A stretch of 64,000 nucleotides of DNA from assembly GCF_008831505.1 (NCBI RefSeq), contig NZ_CP044507.1, positions 1 to 64,000 of the forward strand. The letters are read 5' to 3'. This stretch comes from Chryseobacterium sp. (lineage in GTDB: Bacteria > Bacteroidota > Bacteroidia > Flavobacteriales > Weeksellaceae). Position numbers and translations under genes: made by a program. How positions within the stretch are numbered: position 1 is the stretch's first letter; each line of letters starts with the position of its first letter. The notes below the pieces were generated by a model. The model was given only the letters and a program-made list of their open reading frames with translations, searched no databases and was not told the DNA's origin. This document shows, piece by piece, positions 42,061 through 51,376 of this stretch.

Positions 42061-43293
42061 TTAATTAATGTTATAATTTACTCCAAGGCCGAAATAGAAT
42101 GAGTTTGCCTTGGCCTGACCTGCGAAATTGATATTCTGGTTATTGAAGACCCTGCTTTTGGGGAAAGTCTTGGCCGCAGCCAGGTCTACACCCAGGCTGC
42201 CGAACTTCAGACCCACACCGCCGGTGATTGCATGAGCATCAAATGATGGTGTCTCAGGAATGAAATTACCATCTTCGTAAGGCGATTCGTCATAGTACCA
42301 TCCCAGTCTGCCGGCAATCTTGGAGGTGAACAAGTATTCTGTACCTACGCGGAAATTCCTGGTATTATGGAAATCCTTGATGTTGGTAAGTACTGTTGGG
42401 TCTGCCTGGTTACCGATAGGTGCGTTTGCGAAATCGAGTGTTAGCCTGTCGTATTTCTCCCAACCTACATAATTCATGTCGGCAGAAAGTTTCCATTTTG
42501 GTGTAACCTTAAAGGTAGCACCAATTGTATATTCCTCCACAAGAGGTAAAGTAGCTGTGAAATTATCCTGACCTGCAGCGTTGATTCCAATAAGTGGGTA
42601 GAGTGCCGGACTTACATTAAAAGTAGCTACACCATTGTCCGCCTTCATGTTTACAGGGGAACGGTATGCCACGGAAACGTCCCATTTCTCATCGGGCTGG
42701 AAATAAAAGCCCAGTCCAAATCCGTGACCTTTGGCTTTCTCGTCCTTAATATTAAGTGACCCGTTGTACAGAGTCAGCCCTTTGTCCCAATCCACAGATC
42801 CGGTAGCGTAAATATAACTCGCTCCTACAGATGCCCAGGGGGCCAGTTTTACAGAAACCATTGGCTGGAAATACATGGCCTTCAATGCCAGTTTCTGCAC
42901 GATTTCATTTCCCTCCCAGTCATTAGGCCACTGAATAGTACTTCCATAGGGTGTAGTAAAACTGAAACCCAAAGAAACATTGTCCAGTACCTTATAGGCC
43001 ACAGCTGCGTAAAGAGGCGTCCCGATTGGGTTGTCTGTTTCAAAGGACTGCAGAGTAGTCGGATTCTGATAAGTTACGTTGGTTATTGCACCGAAACCTC
43101 CTGCCGCGACGCTAAGTTTGGCCGGAATAAACGACATACCTGCAGGATTGAAGAATGCAACACTTGCATCTCCTGCATGCGCGCTGGTGTGCGCCATGGC
43201 GAGCTGCTTAACGCCCTGCAGTGAAACCCTGAAAGCTCCTGCATACGTTAAAACTCCTGCCAGTAAAGCTGTAGAGATTAAAACTTTTTTCAT
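42061..43293 (-). CDS. FadL/OmpP1/TodX family outer membrane transporter
   Basis: 410 residues from the ATG at 43293 (MKKVLISTALLAGVLTYAGAF), which gives a clean signal peptide. The N-terminal hatch pattern (AHTSAHAGDASVAFFNPAGMSF) is characteristic of FadL-type channels for long-chain fatty acids and other hydrophobic compounds, and the C-terminus ends in a barrel strand (FGLGVNYNIN). Cotranscribed with the SGNH hydrolase downstream, which may release the lipids that this porin takes up. Confidence 0.88.
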   Translation of the reverse strand: MKKVLISTALLAGVLTYAGAFRVSLQGVKQLAMAHTSAHAGDASVAFFNPAGMSFIPAKLSVAAGGFGAITNVTYQNPTTLQSFETDNPIGTPLYAAVAYKVLDNVSLGFSFTTPYGSTIQWPNDWEGNEIVQKLALKAMYFQPMVSVKLAPWASVGASYIYATGSVDWDKGLTLYNGSLNIKDEKAKGHGFGLGFYFQPDEKWDVSVAYRSPVNMKADNGVATFNVSPALYPLIGINAAGQDNFTATLPLVEEYTIGATFKVTPKWKLSADMNYVGWEKYDRLTLDFANAPIGNQADPTVLTNIKDFHNTRNFRVGTEYLFTSKIAGRLGWYYDESPYEDGNFIPETPSFDAHAITGGVGLKFGSLGVDLAAAKTFPKSRVFNNQNINFAGQAKANSFYFGLGVNYNIN

Positions 43294-43486
43294 AATCAAT
43301 GATTCGTATATGTTGTTCAAATATATAATTAATTTTATTTCTGTGTTAATATTTCTTAATATTTATAGGGACTCGCTAAAATTTACGCTATGCTTCGAAC
43401 AGGTGTTTGTGGATGCGGTTCGAAGGATTCGGAGGCAGGTCTGTCAAATTAAACCGGCCTGATAAGCCACGATATAAAAATTATTC

Positions 43487-43494
43487 TAAATTTG
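43487..43494 (+). promoter_or_regulatory. -7 box of the ricT-gldH-pbp1a run
   Basis: TAAATTTG, 30 bases before the ricT ATG. No TTTG at the usual distance. Confidence 0.5.
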
Positions 43495-43524
43495 CAGATT
43501 GAACAAATTTTAAAACAGATAAAT

Positions 43525-44850
43525 ATGAGTTGTGGATGTAAGACATCCGGAGATTCTGCTCATAACTGCGGAACAAAATCCGCGAACGGCTGTGAAAGTG
43601 TTGATACCTGTGGTAATAGCTATAAATTAAGTGTTTTTGACTGGCTTTCAAATATTAACAATCCCACTTCCAGTAAGTGCGATATGGTTGAAGTCAGATT
43701 TAAAAATGACAGAAAATGTTTTTATAAGAACATAAACAGTTTGCCGCTTCACATTGGAAGCATCGTTACAGTAGAATCGAGTCCCGGACATGATGTGGGA
43801 GTAGTAAGCCTTACCGGAGAGCTGGTTAAGGTGCAGATGAAGAAGAAAAATGCTTCTGAAGAAGGTGCCCTGAAGATTTACAGGCTTGCCAATCAGAAGG
43901 ACGTGGAAACCTGGCAGGAAGCCAGGGCACGGGAAGAACAGACCAAAGTTCAGGCGCGTAAGATCGCTCAGCATCTGCGGCTGGATATGAAGATTACCGA
44001 TGTCGAATTTCAGGGAGATAACGGTAAGGTCACTTTTTATTATACGGCAGAAAACCGTGTGGATTTTCGCCAGTTAATAAAGGAATTTGCTGGAGCCTTC
44101 CGTACCAAAATCGATATGAAGCAGATTGGTTTCCGCCAGGAAGCTGCAAAAATAGGAGGAATCGGGTCCTGCGGCAGGGAGCTGTGCTGCTCCACATGGC
44201 TTACCGACTTCCGTTCGGTGAATACAAATGCCGCACGCTATCAGCAGCTGAGCATAAATCCGCAGAAACTGGCAGGACAGTGCGGAAAGCTAAAATGCTG
44301 TCTCAACTATGAGCTGGACAGTTATCTGGACGCGCTCCATCATTTCCCTTCTACAAGCACCACTCTGGATACGGAGAAAGGTAAAGCGTTCTGTATCAAG
44401 ATCGACGTGTTCAAGAAGAAGATGTGGTTTGCCTACATGGACCATTCAGCTGCATGGTATGATCTTGACATTGCAGATGTAAAGGCAATGATAGCTCTAA
44501 ATAAAAAAGGGGAAAAAGCCAGGCCTTTGGAAGATCTGAAAGCTGTGGCACCCGAGGTCTTTGCAAAGAATACCGATCTTATTCAGGAGAACAGTGTGGA
44601 CCGTTTTGAAGGCAAAAACCGGAATAAAAACCGGGGACGTAAGCCGGATAACAGAAAACCGGACAACCGGACAAACGCAGAAAGCCGTTCCGGATCAGAA
44701 AATAAACCCCGGAAACCGAAAGGTGAGCAGAAGCCAAAGCAGCAGAATGCTCGTCCGGAAGGCAAGCCGGCAAGAGAGCCCGGTACACCCAATCCAAACA
44801 AGAAGAAATTTCACAAAAAAGGTCCACCAAAACGTGATACGAATGCCTAA
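43525..44850 (+). CDS. ricT: PSP1 domain protein, RicT/YaaT homologue
   Basis: 441 residues from ATG 43525 (MSCGCKTSGD); an upstream in-frame start lies inside the promoter. The PSP1 domain contains the Cys-rich GSCGRELCC and GQCGKLKCCLNYE segments that in Bacillus RicT help bind Fe-S clusters within the RicAFT complex. The C-terminal 80 residues are a low-complexity, Lys/Asn/Arg/Pro-rich tail of the type that binds RNA. In other bacteria the family affects RNA processing. It overlaps gldH by 8 bases. Confidence 0.88.
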   Translation: MSCGCKTSGDSAHNCGTKSANGCESVDTCGNSYKLSVFDWLSNINNPTSSKCDMVEVRFKNDRKCFYKNINSLPLHIGSIVTVESSPGHDVGVVSLTGELVKVQMKKKNASEEGALKIYRLANQKDVETWQEARAREEQTKVQARKIAQHLRLDMKITDVEFQGDNGKVTFYYTAENRVDFRQLIKEFAGAFRTKIDMKQIGFRQEAAKIGGIGSCGRELCCSTWLTDFRSVNTNAARYQQLSINPQKLAGQCGKLKCCLNYELDSYLDALHHFPSTSTTLDTEKGKAFCIKIDVFKKKMWFAYMDHSAAWYDLDIADVKAMIALNKKGEKARPLEDLKAVAPEVFAKNTDLIQENSVDRFEGKNRNKNRGRKPDNRKPDNRTNAESRSGSENKPRKPKGEQKPKQQNARPEGKPAREPGTPNPNKKKFHKKGPPKRDTNA

Positions 44851-45304
44851 AGTATTTATGCTGCTTGCCTCCTTGTTGCTGCTGAGCTGCACTTCTGACG
44901 GATCCGATATCAAGACCAACAGCCTGAACAGCAGTTGGATCAAGGATGCGGAACAGCGCTTTGACTTTGATATCGACCAGGCTCAGAATCCCAAAAACAT
45001 TATCTTTGTAGTAAGGAACAATAACACTTATCCTTACAGCAATATCCGTTTTATTGTAAAAGTTTCCAATCTTAAAACTAAGAAGGCAGAAACTGATACG
45101 GTAGAATATACGATGGCTAAGCCGGACGGAGAATGGTTGGGCAAAGGTTTTGGTGAGATCAAGGAAATTCATTTTCCCTACCGCACAAATTACCGTTTTC
45201 CGCAGGACGGAACCTACAGCATTGGCATCATTCAGGCGATGAGAAATGATACCCTGAAAGGGATTGAAGACATAGGTGTAAAGATAGAGAACACAAAACC
45301 ATAA
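44843..45304 (+). CDS. gldH: gliding motility lipoprotein GldH
   Basis: 153 residues from ATG 44843 (MPKVFMLLASLLLLSC), a lipoprotein signal with lipobox Cys16. The longer frame upstream lies wholly inside ricT and is not used. The NRWIKDAEQRFDFDI-like start and the FPYRTNYRFPQDGTYSIGI segment are those of GldH, an accessory lipoprotein for gliding and the type IX secretion machinery in Flavobacteriia. Here it lies between ricT and a penicillin-binding protein, a layout I recall in relatives. Confidence 0.85.
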   Translation: MPKVFMLLASLLLLSCTSDGSDIKTNSLNSSWIKDAEQRFDFDIDQAQNPKNIIFVVRNNNTYPYSNIRFIVKVSNLKTKKAETDTVEYTMAKPDGEWLGKGFGEIKEIHFPYRTNYRFPQDGTYSIGIIQAMRNDTLKGIEDIGVKIENTKP

Positions 45305-45313
45305 TTATTAGCT

Positions 45314-47698
45314 ATGGACGTTAAAAAAAATACGGATGGCACTACCCGCAAGACTTTTCCTTTACCTCCAAAAAAAGGAAGGAACAGAGGATGGAAAAAG
45401 TGGGTAAAGTTTATCTGGACGGGCCTGGTGGCAGTAGTATTGGGTATTGCCGCACTCTTTTTTGCTGTATCGCAGGGATTCCTGGGTGAAATGCCGGAAG
45501 TGCAGGAGCTTGATAATCCTGATATCTACGTAGCGTCTGAAATTTATTCGGCAGACGATGTGCTGCTGGGTAAATTCGAAAAAGAAAAAACACAGCCGGT
45601 TACATTCGCAGACCTGCCCCCTTTCCTGGTGTATGCCTTGCAGGCCAAAGAGGATGAGCGTTTCAAGGAGCACTCAGGTATTGACCTGCAGGCTGTGGCG
45701 CGGGCCGTGATTTATGGAGGCGAGCGCGGTGGTGGTTCTACCATAACCCAGCAGCTGGCTAAACTTCTTTTTACGCCGGATCCGGCATCCAACAAAATCA
45801 AAAGAGGTTTTCAGAAACTTAAGGAATGGGTTGTGGCGGTAAGTCTTGAAAAGAGATATACCAAGGAAGAAATCATACAGCTTTATCTGAATAAATTCGA
45901 TTTCCTCTACAATGCCAACGGAATTGAGATGGCTTCACGGATATACTTTAATAAGAGTACGAAGCAACTTACACTACCTGAAGCCGCAATGTTTGTAGCC
46001 ATGCTGGAAAATCCGGTGAAGAATAATCCAAAGAGAAATCCGGAACGTGCCAAGGAGCGCCGGGATGTAGTTTTAAGCCAAATGCTTAAGACAGGATATC
46101 TGGATCAGGATACTTATGATAAGGCGGTTAGTCAGCCTGTGGTCCTTGATTACCAACCGGTAAAATCTATTGACGAAGGATACTCTGCCTATTACAAATT
46201 TCACCTCAGAAAGGAAATTGAAACCTACCTGAAGGATTACGAAAAGAAAACGGGAAAAACACTTAACCTGTTTAAGGACGGTCTTAAAATATACATCACG
46301 CTGGATTCGAAAATGCAGAAATATGCCGAGGAGTCCATTAAAGAGCATATGACGGAACTTCAGGCAAGTTTCGACAGGGAACAGCGCGGACGCAAGGATG
46401 CACCGTTTTATTATATTGATAAAAAGCAGATTAACGACATTATGATGTCTGCGGTGAAAAGGACAGGACGTTATAAACAGCTAAAGGCTGCTAATGTTTC
46501 GGAAGATTCCATTCTGATTGATTTCAATACGCCTACCCGCATGTCCAGATTTACATGGAATGGTGAAGAGGAGGTTGAAATGTCTCCGTGGGACTCCATC
46601 AGGTATCACAAACAGATTGCACAGGCCGGACTGATGTCCATGGTGCCGGGTACCGGCGAGATCAAAGCCTGGGTAGGAGGTATCAACTGGCAGCACTTCC
46701 AGTATGACCATATAAAGCAGGGTAAAAGACAGGTAGGCTCTACATTTAAACCGTTTGTTTATGCCACTGCAATTATGAATCTGGGAATGACACCATGTTC
46801 ACAGGTTTCCAACGCCACCTACCGCAAGGGTACCTGGACCGTAGAAGGTTCCGGAGGTATGCTGGCACTTAAGGACGCTCTGGCACATTCCAAAAACCCG
46901 GTGGCGGTACGGCTGATTGAAATGACCAGTCCTAAAAAGGTGATCCAGACCGCCAGAGATCTGGGGGTTACAGAAGATATTCCCAATGAATACGCCATAG
47001 CCCTGGGATCATCGGATATTACCATCTATGAAATGTTAGGCGCCTACAGTACGTTTGCTAACTATGGTAACTATATGAAACCGGAGATGATCTGGCGGAT
47101 TGAAGATGCCAATGGCCGCGTAATTAAGGAGGTTGAACCTGTGGAACGTGAAGTAATGAACGAGAAATATGCCTATACGATGATTGAACTGATGAAAGGT
47201 GTGGCACAGTACGGTACCGCTGCGGGTGAGCTTGGCCGCAGAGGCATCAGTAAAGCCGTTGAAATCGCAGGTAAAACGGGAACAACAAACAATAACTCCG
47301 ATGGTTGGTTTATGGGGATTACCCCAAACCTGGCAACAGGTGTTTGGGTAGGCTGGGAAGACCGAGCCACGCACTTCCGCAGTACAGGTGAGGGTCAGGG
47401 TGCAAAGATGGCACTTCCGATTTGGGCAATCTTTATGAAGAAAGTCTGGGCCGATAAATCTTTAGGGGTGACGCCGGAGGATAAATTCGTGAAACCTTCG
47501 GACTGGACCGATGGTTGCCAAAACCTGCAGGGTCTGGGTGGTGGTTATGGCGATGAGGGACCTTTACCAACTTTAGAAGACCTTAAGAATCCTACGATTG
47601 AGGAACCTGTAAGAAACAACAGCAAATCTCCGGGACGTAAAGAAGATAATGTAAATGAAACCCTTAATTCCGGCGATGAAATAGATTTTAACAAATAA
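45314..47698 (+). CDS. bifunctional penicillin-binding protein 1A type (glycosyltransferase/transpeptidase)
   Basis: 794 residues. Cytoplasmic N-terminus, membrane anchor at about 32-53, then the GT51 glycosyltransferase domain with catalytic Glu in KEDERF (residue 113-115) and GGSTITQQLAK. The transpeptidase domain carries SxxK in GSTFKPF (near residue 476), SxN (SKN near 530) and KTGTT (near 654). Polymerises and cross-links peptidoglycan in the periplasm. 9 bases after gldH; closed by a terminator. C-terminal 50 residues are disordered. Confidence 0.94.
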   Translation: MDVKKNTDGTTRKTFPLPPKKGRNRGWKKWVKFIWTGLVAVVLGIAALFFAVSQGFLGEMPEVQELDNPDIYVASEIYSADDVLLGKFEKEKTQPVTFADLPPFLVYALQAKEDERFKEHSGIDLQAVARAVIYGGERGGGSTITQQLAKLLFTPDPASNKIKRGFQKLKEWVVAVSLEKRYTKEEIIQLYLNKFDFLYNANGIEMASRIYFNKSTKQLTLPEAAMFVAMLENPVKNNPKRNPERAKERRDVVLSQMLKTGYLDQDTYDKAVSQPVVLDYQPVKSIDEGYSAYYKFHLRKEIETYLKDYEKKTGKTLNLFKDGLKIYITLDSKMQKYAEESIKEHMTELQASFDREQRGRKDAPFYYIDKKQINDIMMSAVKRTGRYKQLKAANVSEDSILIDFNTPTRMSRFTWNGEEEVEMSPWDSIRYHKQIAQAGLMSMVPGTGEIKAWVGGINWQHFQYDHIKQGKRQVGSTFKPFVYATAIMNLGMTPCSQVSNATYRKGTWTVEGSGGMLALKDALAHSKNPVAVRLIEMTSPKKVIQTARDLGVTEDIPNEYAIALGSSDITIYEMLGAYSTFANYGNYMKPEMIWRIEDANGRVIKEVEPVEREVMNEKYAYTMIELMKGVAQYGTAAGELGRRGISKAVEIAGKTGTTNNNSDGWFMGITPNLATGVWVGWEDRATHFRSTGEGQGAKMALPIWAIFMKKVWADKSLGVTPEDKFVKPSDWTDGCQNLQGLGGGYGDEGPLPTLEDLKNPTIEEPVRNNSKSPGRKEDNVNETLNSGDEIDFNK

Positions 47699-47710
47699 AC
47701 TCATCATAGA

Positions 47711-47741
47711 ACTCTCCCTTCACTACAAGGGGGAGTTTTTT
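47711..47741 (+). terminator. terminator after the penicillin-binding protein gene
   Basis: ACTCTCCCTT pairs with AAGGGGGAGT (one T-G), followed by eight T's. Confidence 0.82.
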
Positions 47742-47772
47742 TTACTCCCTGCGCTTTCTTTAACTTTACCTG

Positions 47773-49314
47773 ATGAATATTCAAAAAATTACCCAGAAGT
47801 ACCTTGATATTTTTCCCGGCGATCTTACCGGAAACCTTCAGCAGCGGCAAACGCCAAATGTCCTTTTCTCCACCGTGAAGCCAGTAGGTTTTGAACGCCC
47901 CAAACTGCTTCTTTTTAATACTGAACTTTCCGAACAGATAGGTCTCGGCCCTTTTGATGATAAGGATCTTTCCTTTTTAGCGGCCACTGATTTGCCGGAA
48001 AATGTGCGGACTTTCGCTACGGCTTATGCCGGGCATCAGTTCGGCAACTGGGCAGGACAGCTGGGTGACGGTCGGGCTATATATGCAGGCGAAATTAAAA
48101 ATCCCCAGGGAAAAACTACGGAACTGCAGTGGAAGGGAGCAGGTGCTACGCCTTATTCAAGATCGGCGGACGGGCGTGCGGTGCTGAGGTCTTCTCTGCG
48201 GGAATATCTGATGAGCGAAGCCATGTGGCATCTTGGTGTGCCCACTACGAGGTCTCTGAGTTTGGTGCTTACAGGAGAGCAAGTGGTGCGCGATATGATG
48301 TATGACGGAAATCCGGCACCTGAACCCGGCGCGGTGGTGATACGAACTGCCGAAAGCTTCCTTCGCTTTGGCCATTTTGAACTGCTGTCCGCGCAGAAAG
48401 ACATTACATTGCTGAGAAAGCTGGCTGACTTTACGGTAGCAAGTTACTTCCCCGAAATTAAATCGGAAGGAAGTCAGAAATACCGCGATTTCTTTACATC
48501 CGTATGTTCCAAGACAGCGCTGCTGATGTCGGAGTGGTTTCGGGTCGGTTTTGTTCATGGTGTAATGAATACGGATAATATGTCGGTGCTCGGTCTTACC
48601 ATAGACTACGGACCCTTTTCAATGCTGGACAGTTATGACCTTAATTTCACCCCAAATACCACCGATCTTCCCGGCCGCAGGTATGCTTTCGGTAAACAGG
48701 CACAAATCTCACAGTGGAACCTCTGGCAACTGGCCAATGCGCTTTTCCCGCTGGTAGAGGATGCCGGATTTCTGGAGAAAACTCTAAATGATTACAGTGA
48801 CAGATTTTGGCAGGAACATGACCGCATGATGGCTTCAAAATTTGGTTTCGACCAGCTTGTTGAGGATGATGAAGAATTTTTTACGGAATGGCAAACCTTG
48901 ATGACAGAACTTCAAATGGATTATACCCTGTTTTTTACGGAGCTGGAAAAGTGGGAAGAGTCGGTGTCTGTAAATGATTTCTTCACAAAAGTGTCCTATT
49001 CCCCCGCGTCCGAAGAGTTATTGTCTTCACTTGACCGATTTTTTAAGTCTTACAGTTCAAGAAGGAGCCGGAATAAGATTTCCATTGCCGAATCCAGAAT
49101 GCTGATGGCTAAAACCAATCCTAAATTTATCCTTCGAAATTACCTTCTATATGAATGTATCCAGGAGGTAAACGCGGGTAAATCCGGTATGCTGGACAAA
49201 CTGCTTGATGCGCTTCAAAATCCCTATCAGGAAATTTATCCCGAATTTTCAGTAAAGAGGCCATTAGGGTACGATGATGTATCCGGCTGCTCAATGTTGT
49301 CCTGCAGCTCGTGA
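47773..49314 (+). CDS. selO: protein adenylyltransferase SelO (YdiU family)
   Basis: 513 residues. Pseudokinase-fold enzyme that transfers AMP to Ser, Thr or Tyr of proteins. Family segments: YAGHQFGNWAGQLGDGRA (about 83-100), LQWKGAGATPYSRSADGRAVLRSS and VHGVMNTDNMSVLGLTIDYGP. The C-terminal Cys pair (CSMLSCSS) resembles the conserved Cys-x-x-x-Cys-type end of SelO, where many homologues carry selenocysteine; here it is Cys. Confidence 0.92.
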   Translation: MNIQKITQKYLDIFPGDLTGNLQQRQTPNVLFSTVKPVGFERPKLLLFNTELSEQIGLGPFDDKDLSFLAATDLPENVRTFATAYAGHQFGNWAGQLGDGRAIYAGEIKNPQGKTTELQWKGAGATPYSRSADGRAVLRSSLREYLMSEAMWHLGVPTTRSLSLVLTGEQVVRDMMYDGNPAPEPGAVVIRTAESFLRFGHFELLSAQKDITLLRKLADFTVASYFPEIKSEGSQKYRDFFTSVCSKTALLMSEWFRVGFVHGVMNTDNMSVLGLTIDYGPFSMLDSYDLNFTPNTTDLPGRRYAFGKQAQISQWNLWQLANALFPLVEDAGFLEKTLNDYSDRFWQEHDRMMASKFGFDQLVEDDEEFFTEWQTLMTELQMDYTLFFTELEKWEESVSVNDFFTKVSYSPASEELLSSLDRFFKSYSSRRSRNKISIAESRMLMAKTNPKFILRNYLLYECIQEVNAGKSGMLDKLLDALQNPYQEIYPEFSVKRPLGYDDVSGCSMLSCSS

Positions 49315-49347
49315 TTTTGATGTATTTTCGCAAAAAAATTAACATCT

Positions 49348-50622
49348 GTGAAATTCAGAAATAAGCTTGTAGCTTTTCTTAAACTCGTTTTCCCCAGCAC
49401 TACTCCGGAAGTGGTGCTTTTTTTTGTTTTCCTTACCGCCTATGGCGTATTGGGGTTCATAATAGCGGTTAATTACCGTATTATCTTTGACAACCGAATT
49501 CCATGGGATGCTTACTTTAGTTTTGACAACCGTGCTATTGTGATGACAGGTGGGGGTTTTGAGCGCCATCCGCTGGCCAATTATTTTTTTGATGTAATCC
49601 GGATGGCGGGCCGCGAATTTTCAGGCGGGCAGTACAACGCTGATTTCAGGTTATTTCTAGCCTGGTGCAGTGCCCTGACGGTGAGTTTAAGTATGATTCA
49701 GATTTACAAGTATTTAAGAATAATAGTCGGCTTGCCGGTTTACCTGTGTCTGTTTTTGGTGGTTTTCTTTTCGCTCTTCAGCACAAGTCTTTTACTGTCA
49801 TTCACGCCGGAAACCTACACCTATACCCTGTTTTTGCTGATTCTCTTTAATTACTATGCCGCTTTGAAAATCCGGGAAGATAAGAAGATCCCGACTGCTG
49901 CTCTGGCGCTGGCGACCGTTTCCATAGGAGGACTTACGATTACAAACGCTGCCAAGGTTTTTGTACCCGTGCTCCTTGAAAAAGGACTGTTCCGGAGCTG
50001 GCGCAAAATTCTTAATGCCTTTGTGAGAAGCCTGACAGCAGTAGGCGTATTTGTGATTCTGTATTTAAGCCGCCTCAATTTCGATATCGAACGGATCTTT
50101 ACCAAAACAGCCGCACAGTATGACAAATTTTCTAATCCCAAAGTAACACCTTTTTGGGATATGGCTGTTTCGTGGTTTTGGGGTGGAAATATCCTTTTTC
50201 CGGGTTTTGTGATCCGGGATTATCACAATGCCAAAGGGTTTGAATATAAAGCCCTGTTTATGGATGTCTATAACGGTTCACTTCCATACGTATTCTGCGG
50301 GCTTCTTTTTATTCTGTTTGTTTTGGGCTGCGTGCGTAACTTCCGCAACAGTCTGGTTCAGATTCTTATGCTTAGTTTTTTGGTAGATGTGGTCATCCAC
50401 ATTGTTCTTAAATTCGGTTTGCATACGTCCTACATCTACGGAGGGCATTTTATCTTCGCCGTGCCGCTGATCCTGGGCTGGCTGCTCTGCGGTTTCCGCG
50501 AAAACAGGACTGGATTGATGAGTGTTTTATCTGTCCTGATTTTACTGTTTGTCTTTCTCGCAATCAATAATGGGGTGAGAATGCAGGAATTCTTCTACTT
50601 CCTGGAGGCTTATTATAAATAA
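49348..50622 (+). CDS. multi-pass membrane protein of unknown function
   Basis: 424 residues starting at a GTG (49348), with no in-frame ATG before the first hydrophobic segment. About ten predicted helices. An N-terminal loop between helix 1 and 2 with Asp-rich AYFSFDNRA resembles the first periplasmic loop of GT-C glycosyltransferases, so a lipid-linked sugar transferase is possible. I vaguely associate the sequence with the DUF6080 family but cannot confirm. Convergent with the SPOR protein gene. Confidence 0.65.
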   Translation: MKFRNKLVAFLKLVFPSTTPEVVLFFVFLTAYGVLGFIIAVNYRIIFDNRIPWDAYFSFDNRAIVMTGGGFERHPLANYFFDVIRMAGREFSGGQYNADFRLFLAWCSALTVSLSMIQIYKYLRIIVGLPVYLCLFLVVFFSLFSTSLLLSFTPETYTYTLFLLILFNYYAALKIREDKKIPTAALALATVSIGGLTITNAAKVFVPVLLEKGLFRSWRKILNAFVRSLTAVGVFVILYLSRLNFDIERIFTKTAAQYDKFSNPKVTPFWDMAVSWFWGGNILFPGFVIRDYHNAKGFEYKALFMDVYNGSLPYVFCGLLFILFVLGCVRNFRNSLVQILMLSFLVDVVIHIVLKFGLHTSYIYGGHFIFAVPLILGWLLCGFRENRTGLMSVLSVLILLFVFLAINNGVRMQEFFYFLEAYYK

Positions 50623-50643
50623 AAAAACCGGCCGGAGGCCGGT
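50621..50643 (-). terminator. terminator of the SPOR-domain gene
   Basis: ACCGGCC and GGCCGGT form a perfect 7-base GC-rich stem with a three-base loop; followed by TTTTTTT on the minus strand. Confidence 0.85.
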
Positions 50644-50659
50644 ACGTCTATCAAGAATA

Positions 50660-51181
50660 TTATTTGGCTTCTACACAGAAAACCCTGTATTGTACAGCTA
50701 CTGCCGTGTTGAAGCTTTGCCTGATTCTGGCAAGGTCAGCGGAAGCACTTTGCTTGGTGAAATAACTTCCCGCCAGAATCTTATAGTTAGGTCTTAGGGA
50801 AGCATCTGTTTCCACCTTCATATTCGGAAACCTTCTCCGGAAGGCAGCTTTTACCTCGTTTGCTTCCGCATTGCTTTTCACCACAGCAATCTGGATTTTG
50901 TATCCCAGGATCCGCGGATTTCTGCGGCAGATTTCGGCATTGGTGAGTTCGCGGTTCGGTACCAGTACTCGGGCGGGCTTTGGACTGCTGGTGGCAGATG
51001 ATGACCTGGTATTGCGGTCGCAGTTGTCTTCCATATCCGCCAGGGCGTTCTGGACTTTCGTGTCCATAGAGACCTGCAGCCTGGTGCCGTTTATTGTGTC
51101 TACTTTCACAACCTCTTGCGCACCAGCATTATATCCTGTCAGGCACAGCAAAAGGCTGCAAATCTTAAGAAGGTTCTTCAT
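50660..51181 (-). CDS. exported SPOR-domain protein
   Basis: 173 residues with signal peptide (MKNLLKICSLLLCLTGYNAGAQ). The C-terminal SPOR domain (about 95-170; YKIQIAVVKSNAEANEVKAAF and the YKILAGSYFTKQSASADLARIR pair of repeats) binds denuded peptidoglycan glycans, often at the division site. The middle part is Ser/Arg-rich and disordered. Convergent with the membrane protein gene and divergent from the alternative complex III operon. Confidence 0.85.
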   Translation of the reverse strand: MKNLLKICSLLLCLTGYNAGAQEVVKVDTINGTRLQVSMDTKVQNALADMEDNCDRNTRSSSATSSPKPARVLVPNRELTNAEICRRNPRILGYKIQIAVVKSNAEANEVKAAFRRRFPNMKVETDASLRPNYKILAGSYFTKQSASADLARIRQSFNTAVAVQYRVFCVEAK

Positions 51182-51310
51182 TCAGTATTATTTTAAGCAA
51201 ATTTATAACAAATAAAAATTATTCCAAACTTCCTTATTTAGAACAGTTACAAATTAGTTGAAAACCAAAATAGGGTCTGCGTTCACCTGTTAAATTCCTG
51301 TTAATTGTCT

Positions 51311-51318
51311 TATTTTTG
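51311..51318 (+). promoter_or_regulatory. -7 box of the alternative complex III operon
   Basis: TATTTTTG, 58 bases upstream of actA. No clear TTTG at the 19-base distance. Confidence 0.45.
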
Positions 51319-51376
51319 CGCCACTGATTATGTTCTCTGAAATCTAGAAATTAGTACTAACACAAGTTTATTATCA

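Noticed and set aside
44579-45172. 197-codon open frame on the minus strand
   Set aside because: Antisense to the end of ricT and to gldH, both supported by motifs and context.
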